From NCBI GenBank assembly GCA_035295125.1, contig DATGJP010000068.1, forward strand, positions 202,966 to 266,965: 64,000 nucleotides of DNA, given 5' to 3'. The stretch is from JAICMB01 sp035295125. Its GTDB lineage: Bacteria; Acidobacteriota; Terriglobia; Bryobacterales; Bryobacteraceae. The translations under genes were made by a program, and so were the position numbers. The notes beneath the pieces are model-generated. The model searched no databases. It was not told the origin of the DNA and saw only the letters and a list, made by a program, of their open reading frames with translations. Below are positions 60,741-64,000 of the stretch, one piece after another. Position 1 is the first letter of the stretch. Every line of letters starts with the position of its first letter.

Positions 60741-62835
60741 CGACGCCGACGATAGGGCTATTGGGCTTGACATTCGAGCTACCGCCCTTGGCGATGAGGA
60801 CGCCGAGGGGATTGCGGCCGGACAGATAGCGCTTGACGAAGGCCTGATTCACGATGGCGGAATGGGGACCGGCCTCGCCGGGGGGACGGGAGTCGCGCTG
60901 GTCGAAATCGCGGCCGGCGAGGAGGCGTACGCCGAGGGTCGAGAAGAAACCGGGGCTGACGGCGTTGAAGTTGACGAAGCCATCGCTCACCGTGCGGCGA
61001 TCGGTCTGGATGGTCACGTAGTTGCTGATGTGACCGTCGGTGAGGACGGCAAACCGGGCAGTGGCAGCGGAACGGGCGGCGGGCAAGGCGCGGACCTGCT
61101 CGTCGAGCCGGCGGACCAGGCGCGAGGCATCGCCATCGGAATAGCCATTCTGAGTCGGAGCGATAGTGAAGGAGAGAAGGCCGGACGTTTCGAAGCCGGG
61201 CCCTTTTGCCACCAGGCCGGTGAGCGTGCGCAGGAAGAGGGCGGCGCCGATGAGGAGGATCAGGGAGAAGGCCACCTGGAGCGTGACAATCGCCTTGCGG
61301 AGACGGACGCCGCCGAAGCCAGTGCCGCCGCGCTCGCGGAGCGAGCTGACCAGGCCGTCGCCACCAGCCCGAAGGGAGGGAGCCAGGCCACTCAAGAGGC
61401 CTGCCGCTATACTCACGAAGAAGGCGAAGGCGAGCAGTCGAACGCTGAGGGTGGCCCGCAGGGCGTTGGCGGCGAGCTCATGCGGCAGGAACGCGATGAG
61501 TCCGCGGATCGCAAGCGGAGCCACGGCCGCGCCAAGGACACCACCTGCCACAGCAAGCAGCAGGCTGTCGGCGAGGAGTTGGCGGCCGATACGGCCTCGT
61601 GAAGCGCCGAGAGCGAGGCGCGTGCCGATCTCCCGGCCGCGCGCGGAGCCGCGCGCGAGAAAGAGGCCTGCAACGTTCAGGCACGCCAGGCCGAGCAGAA
61701 CGCCCGTGGCGGCGAACAGGAGCCACAGCGGCTGCGAGAGGCGTTCGCGCAGCACCGAATGGCCCTGGGGCGCGGAGGTGAGTTCGAGAGTGGTTGCGAG
61801 GTACTCGCGGCGGTGGTCGGCCGAAATCCTCGGGAAGCCGGGGCGAAGCGTGCTGTCCTGGAGCCACGCCTTGAACCACGGCTGCAAACCGGCCTGCGCC
61901 TGCGCGACTGTAACATCCGAACGGAGGCGGGCGAGGATCTGCAGCCAGCGAGTGTGGCCGTTGAGGAGATCCTCATCTCCGGTGTCGAGGTTCGCGACCG
62001 CATACATGGATGTCGGCATCCAGAAGGCCGGCACGGCGCCGACGTCGACGCCGCGGAACCCGGCGGCAGCCACGCCGACCACGGTCATGGGGTGATTGCC
62101 GATCAGGACCTTGCTGCCGATAATATCGGCAGCGCCGCCCAACTGCGCCTGCCAGAAGTCATACGAGAGCACCACGACGGGACCGGCGCCGGGCGCGGCA
62201 TCGTCTTCCGGTTCGATGATGCGGCCGAGCGCCGGGCCGACGCCGAGCACGGAAAAGTAGCTGCCGGAGACGATCTCGGCGGCGACGGGCAATGGATCGC
62301 CGCCTGCTCTAAGGTTGACCTGGATTTCGGCGCGGCAGAGGACGCCGTCGAATAAGCGGGTCTGCTGCTGGAGTTCGCGGCAGATGGGGTAGGGCATCAG
62401 ATTTGAGGAGCCGGTGACGTATGTGACGCCCTCGGAGCCCTTCCAATCCACGAGAACCAGTCGCTCGGGCTCACGGACGGGCAGCGCGTGAAGGATCACC
62501 TGGTCGACCAGGGAATAGATCGCGGTGATCGCGCCGATGCCGAGCAAGAGCGAGAGTAAAACAGTCGCGGTAAAGCCAGGATTGTGACGGAGCGAGCGGG
62601 CGGAGTAGCGAAGGTCGTATAGGAAATCGCGAAGCCAGCGAGTGAGCCACACATCGCGGACCTCTTCGCGGACTTGGACAAGGCCTAGTTCCATCGCCAC
62701 GCGGCGGCGGGCCTCGGCTTCGGGAATGCCGGCGGCGGTTAGGTCAGCGACACGGCGATCCAAGTGATATTGCAGCTCGCGGTCGAGGCCACGCTCCAAA
62801 GAACCGCGGCGGAACCAGTTGAAGAATCTGCTCAT
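60127..62835 (-). CDS. ADOP-type ABC transporter permease (MacB/FtsX), full length
   Basis: 902 residues. A cytoplasmic N-terminus (RELQYHLDRRVADLTAAGIP, EAEARRRVAMELGLVQVREE) typical of ADOP proteins precedes a first helix near 95-115 (VLLSLLLGIGAITAIYSLVD). A MacB periplasmic domain, FtsX helices (VAGLFLARGSARGREIGTRL near 410), a second MacB domain and a final FtsX block (VTRRTREIGIRVALGATRAS near 805) follow. ADOP permeases resemble the membrane part of MacB-like exporters without their own ATPase. The PadR gene overlaps its start by four bases. Its last about 600 bases are nearly identical to the gene at 63340. Confidence 0.9.
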   Translation of the reverse strand: MSRFFNWFRRGSLERGLDRELQYHLDRRVADLTAAGIPEAEARRRVAMELGLVQVREEVRDVWLTRWLRDFLYDLRYSARSLRHNPGFTATVLLSLLLGIGAITAIYSLVDQVILHALPVREPERLVLVDWKGSEGVTYVTGSSNLMPYPICRELQQQTRLFDGVLCRAEIQVNLRAGGDPLPVAAEIVSGSYFSVLGVGPALGRIIEPEDDAAPGAGPVVVLSYDFWQAQLGGAADIIGSKVLIGNHPMTVVGVAAAGFRGVDVGAVPAFWMPTSMYAVANLDTGDEDLLNGHTRWLQILARLRSDVTVAQAQAGLQPWFKAWLQDSTLRPGFPRISADHRREYLATTLELTSAPQGHSVLRERLSQPLWLLFAATGVLLGLACLNVAGLFLARGSARGREIGTRLALGASRGRIGRQLLADSLLLAVAGGVLGAAVAPLAIRGLIAFLPHELAANALRATLSVRLLAFAFFVSIAAGLLSGLAPSLRAGGDGLVSSLRERGGTGFGGVRLRKAIVTLQVAFSLILLIGAALFLRTLTGLVAKGPGFETSGLLSFTIAPTQNGYSDGDASRLVRRLDEQVRALPAARSAATARFAVLTDGHISNYVTIQTDRRTVSDGFVNFNAVSPGFFSTLGVRLLAGRDFDQRDSRPPGEAGPHSAIVNQAFVKRYLSGRNPLGVLIAKGGSSNVKPNSPIVGVVADMSYRGVRDQSEQVFFPLFNFDDTGATFYIKVRGAPEQAIPSIRSLVRQNDPRLPILWIRTLDDQVNRSLSTERLLAALSGSFGALALLLSLIGIYGVMSFVVTRRTREIGIRVALGATRASALRLVLRDAVTMISGGVALALPCVAALGKLVQSQLFGVTATDPATIAAAAMVLAAGALAAAFVPAWRASNVSPTDALRLD

Positions 62836-63173
62836 CGGCTGCCCTCCTCGAAGATCAGGTTGACCGCACCGGACAGGCGCGCCCAGCTATCCTTCTCGAC
62901 CGTAAGCTGGCGGCGCCCGGCGGGCGTAAGGGAGTAGAACTTGGCTTCTCGACCGGTCTCCGACTGTTTCCACCCGGCGCGCAGCCAGCCCTTCTGCTCC
63001 AGGCGGTGGAGGGCTGGATAGAGCGAGCCTTGATTGACCTGAACCACGGAATGAGAGATCTGTTCCAGGCGTTGCGCTATGCCGTACCCATGGGCGGGTT
63101 CGAGCGAGAGGATTTGGAGAATCAGCATGTCTAGCGTACCTTGCGGGATGGGGAAACGTGGGGGCGGCATCAA
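62832..63173 (-). CDS. PadR-family transcriptional regulator
   Basis: 113 residues, the short PadR form. The winged helix reads PQGTLDMLILQILSLEPAHG, YGIAQRLEQIS, VNQGSLYPALHRLEQKGWLR and GREAKFYSLTPAGRRQLTVE. PadR proteins repress nearby genes until a ligand binds. The overlap with the downstream ADOP start (ATGA) makes it the operon's own regulator, the standard acidobacterial PadR-ADOP pair. Confidence 0.92.
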   Translation of the reverse strand: MMPPPRFPIPQGTLDMLILQILSLEPAHGYGIAQRLEQISHSVVQVNQGSLYPALHRLEQKGWLRAGWKQSETGREAKFYSLTPAGRRQLTVEKDSWARLSGAVNLIFEEGSR

Positions 63174-63339
63174 TACCTCAACCTTCTACCATTGAGCATA
63201 TATTTTAGATAGGTCGAAGGTCAAGGCATCGGAGCCACCGTGCTGGGAAGCGGTGGTTTGTGGTCGATCTCGGAACGATGAACCGCAAACACCGATGGAG
63301 ATGTCAAACAGGGCTCGAAATGTTCTACGGCGATCGGCC
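63174..63339. other. Intergenic gap between ADOP copy 2 and the PadR gene
   Basis: These 166 bases carry the promoter candidate of the PadR operon (63194-63220) and a 6-pair hairpin CCACCG/CGGTGG at 63235-63256. I see no gene, tRNA or repeat copy in the rest. Confidence 0.5.
63194..63220 (-). promoter_or_regulatory. AT-rich promoter/operator candidate of the PadR-ADOP operon
   Basis: The minus strand reads CGACCTATCTAAAATATATG about 25-45 bases before the PadR start, unusually AT-rich for this genome, with AGGTTGAGGT as ribosome site nearer the ATG. TAAAAT could be the -10 hexamer and the site may be where PadR binds its own promoter. This is inferred from composition and position only. Confidence 0.3.
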
Positions 63340-64000
63340 CTATTCAAGCCGTAATGCGTCCGTCGGGCTCACGTTCGACGCCCCCCAGGCGGGCACGAAG
63401 GCGGCGGCAAGAGCTCCCGCGGCGAGGACCATTGCGGCTGCGGTGATCGTCGCCGGATCGGTCGCAGTGACGCCGAACAACTGCGACTGGACGAGCTTGC
63501 CGAGGGCGGCGACGCAAGGCAGCGCGAGGGCCACGCCCCAGGCGATCATGGTAACGGCATCGCGCAGCACGAGGCGAAGGGCCGAGGCGCGAGTAGCGCC
63601 GAGCGCGACGCGGATTCCGATTTCGCGCGTGCGGCGCGTCACGACGAACGACATCACTCCATAAAGGCCGACCAACGAAAGCAGCAGCGCCAGGGCACCG
63701 AAACTGCCGGATAGCGCGGCGAGCATGCGTTCAGTGTTGAGGGAGCGGTTGACCTGGTCGTCGAGGGTGCGGAACCAGAGGATCGGCAGCCGTGGGTCGT
63801 CCTGGCGGACGATGCGGCGGATGGACGGAATCGCCTGCTCGGGAGTGCCGCGGACTTTGACATAGAAGGTAGCGCCGGCGTCTTCGCCTTCGAACATGGG
63901 GAAGAAGACCTGCTCGGAGTTATCGCGCAGACCGCGATAGCTCATGTCGGCGACGACGCCGACGACTGTGATGTCGGCCTTGGCGTCGGGACCCGAGCCC
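63340..64000 (-). CDS. ADOP-type permease, second copy, N-terminal part outside window
   Basis: The frame is open from the window edge to a TGA at 63340, about 220 codons. It reads DMSYRGLRDNSEQVFFPMFE, VKVRGTPEQAIPSIRRIVRQ, SLVGLYGVMSFVVTRRTREI and VSPTDALRLE, the C-terminal FtsX half of an ADOP permease. It matches the end of the gene at 60127 with only scattered changes, for example GLRDNSEQ for GVRDQSEQ and WGASNVSPTDALRLE for WRASNVSPTDALRLD. Downstream comes the 166-base gap before the PadR gene. Confidence 0.88.
   Translation of the reverse strand, partial: GSGPDAKADITVVGVVADMSYRGLRDNSEQVFFPMFEGEDAGATFYVKVRGTPEQAIPSIRRIVRQDDPRLPILWFRTLDDQVNRSLNTERMLAALSGSFGALALLLSLVGLYGVMSFVVTRRTREIGIRVALGATRASALRLVLRDAVTMIAWGVALALPCVAALGKLVQSQLFGVTATDPATITAAAMVLAAGALAAAFVPAWGASNVSPTDALRLE

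Noticed and set aside
63235..63256. CCACCG/CGGTGG hairpin as a terminator of ADOP copy 2
   Set aside because: It lies about 85 bases after the stop and has no T-run on the minus strand.
1..64000. tRNA, rRNA, CRISPR array or insertion sequence
   Set aside because: Intergenic gaps are short and read by eye; no cloverleaf-like pattern with a 3' CCA, spaced direct repeats, or transposase motif was found. A tRNAscan or ISfinder run was not possible.

Overview
The window is a 64 kb piece of a high-GC Gram-negative chromosome and most probably comes from an acidobacterium of the Bryobacterales/Solibacter kind. This rests on family content seen in the translations. There is an acidobacterial-type VWFA protein, ADOP-type MacB/FtsX permeases with a PadR regulator, and a DUF1501 + DUF1549/DUF1553 + WD40 + PPC operon. 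There is also a two-component hybrid kinase with a beta-propeller sensor, a GH78 rhamnosidase, and many Tat- or Sec-exported enzymes of carbohydrate and peptide turnover. Gene density is high, genes often overlap or abut, and GTG/TTG starts are common. I saw no rRNA, tRNA, CRISPR array, insertion sequence or replication origin. No stretch longer than about 300 bases lacks a gene or gene remnant.

Layout. 1-4011 (minus): Tat-exported TldD-like protease, TldE/PmbA-like partner and an AlkZ-like winged-helix protein cut by the window start. 4053-7204 (plus): SnoaL-like secreted protein, LysR regulator, a tail-anchored small protein, a degenerate GGDEF-like protein and an RmlD-type sugar-nucleotide reductase. 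7225-8808 (minus): BrnA antitoxin with a BrnT that lacks its N-terminal half, then the VWFA protein. 8855-14123: HhH-GPD DNA glycosylase, two convergent radical SAM genes around a small Cys-rich protein, class II photolyase and a TIGR01777-type epimerase. 14134-22687 (plus): amidohydrolase, M28 peptidase, lipoprotein, MscS channel with a long soluble N-terminus, a polytopic GT39-like membrane protein interrupted in frame by a repeat, and an S10 carboxypeptidase. 22657-26289 (minus): glucose-6-phosphate dehydrogenase, 6-phosphogluconate dehydrogenase and a TonB-Sel1 protein. 26429-28311 (plus): YtxH-like protein and 1-pyrroline-5-carboxylate dehydrogenase.

28400-39415 (minus) is one co-oriented block: a response-regulator remnant, a 1179-residue hybrid sensor kinase, then DUF1501, PSD1 (DUF1549/DUF1553), WD40 and PPC-domain proteins that overlap or nearly overlap. 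Facing it at 39427-40499 is a frameshifted, deleted NtrC-type regulator pseudogene. 40544-51676 holds the GH78 rhamnosidase, an alpha/beta hydrolase, a single-domain response regulator, an outer-membrane barrel, YjbQ, a ThuA-domain protein, an MBL hydrolase, a TPR protein with an HExxH metalloprotease motif and a methyltransferase. 51706-53810 is a decayed spot: a truncated ADOP permease joined to the 3' end of an unrelated gene, then a BrnT toxin with a non-BrnA antitoxin. 53867-60039 holds a neopullulanase-like amylase, a fused indolepyruvate:ferredoxin oxidoreductase and a radical SAM/SPASM protein. 60127-64000 (minus) has an intact ADOP permease with its PadR regulator and the end of a second, nearly identical ADOP gene.

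The most unusual signals are these. A dispersed palindromic repeat (core GCAGGCGGTTTCG and its complement plus a CCACCCTTCC-type arm) sits inside or at the 5' edge of three reading frames and in one intergenic gap. The response regulators next to the big hybrid kinase have decayed on both strands. The TldD homologue carries a Tat signal. A GGDEF-like protein has lost its signature motif.
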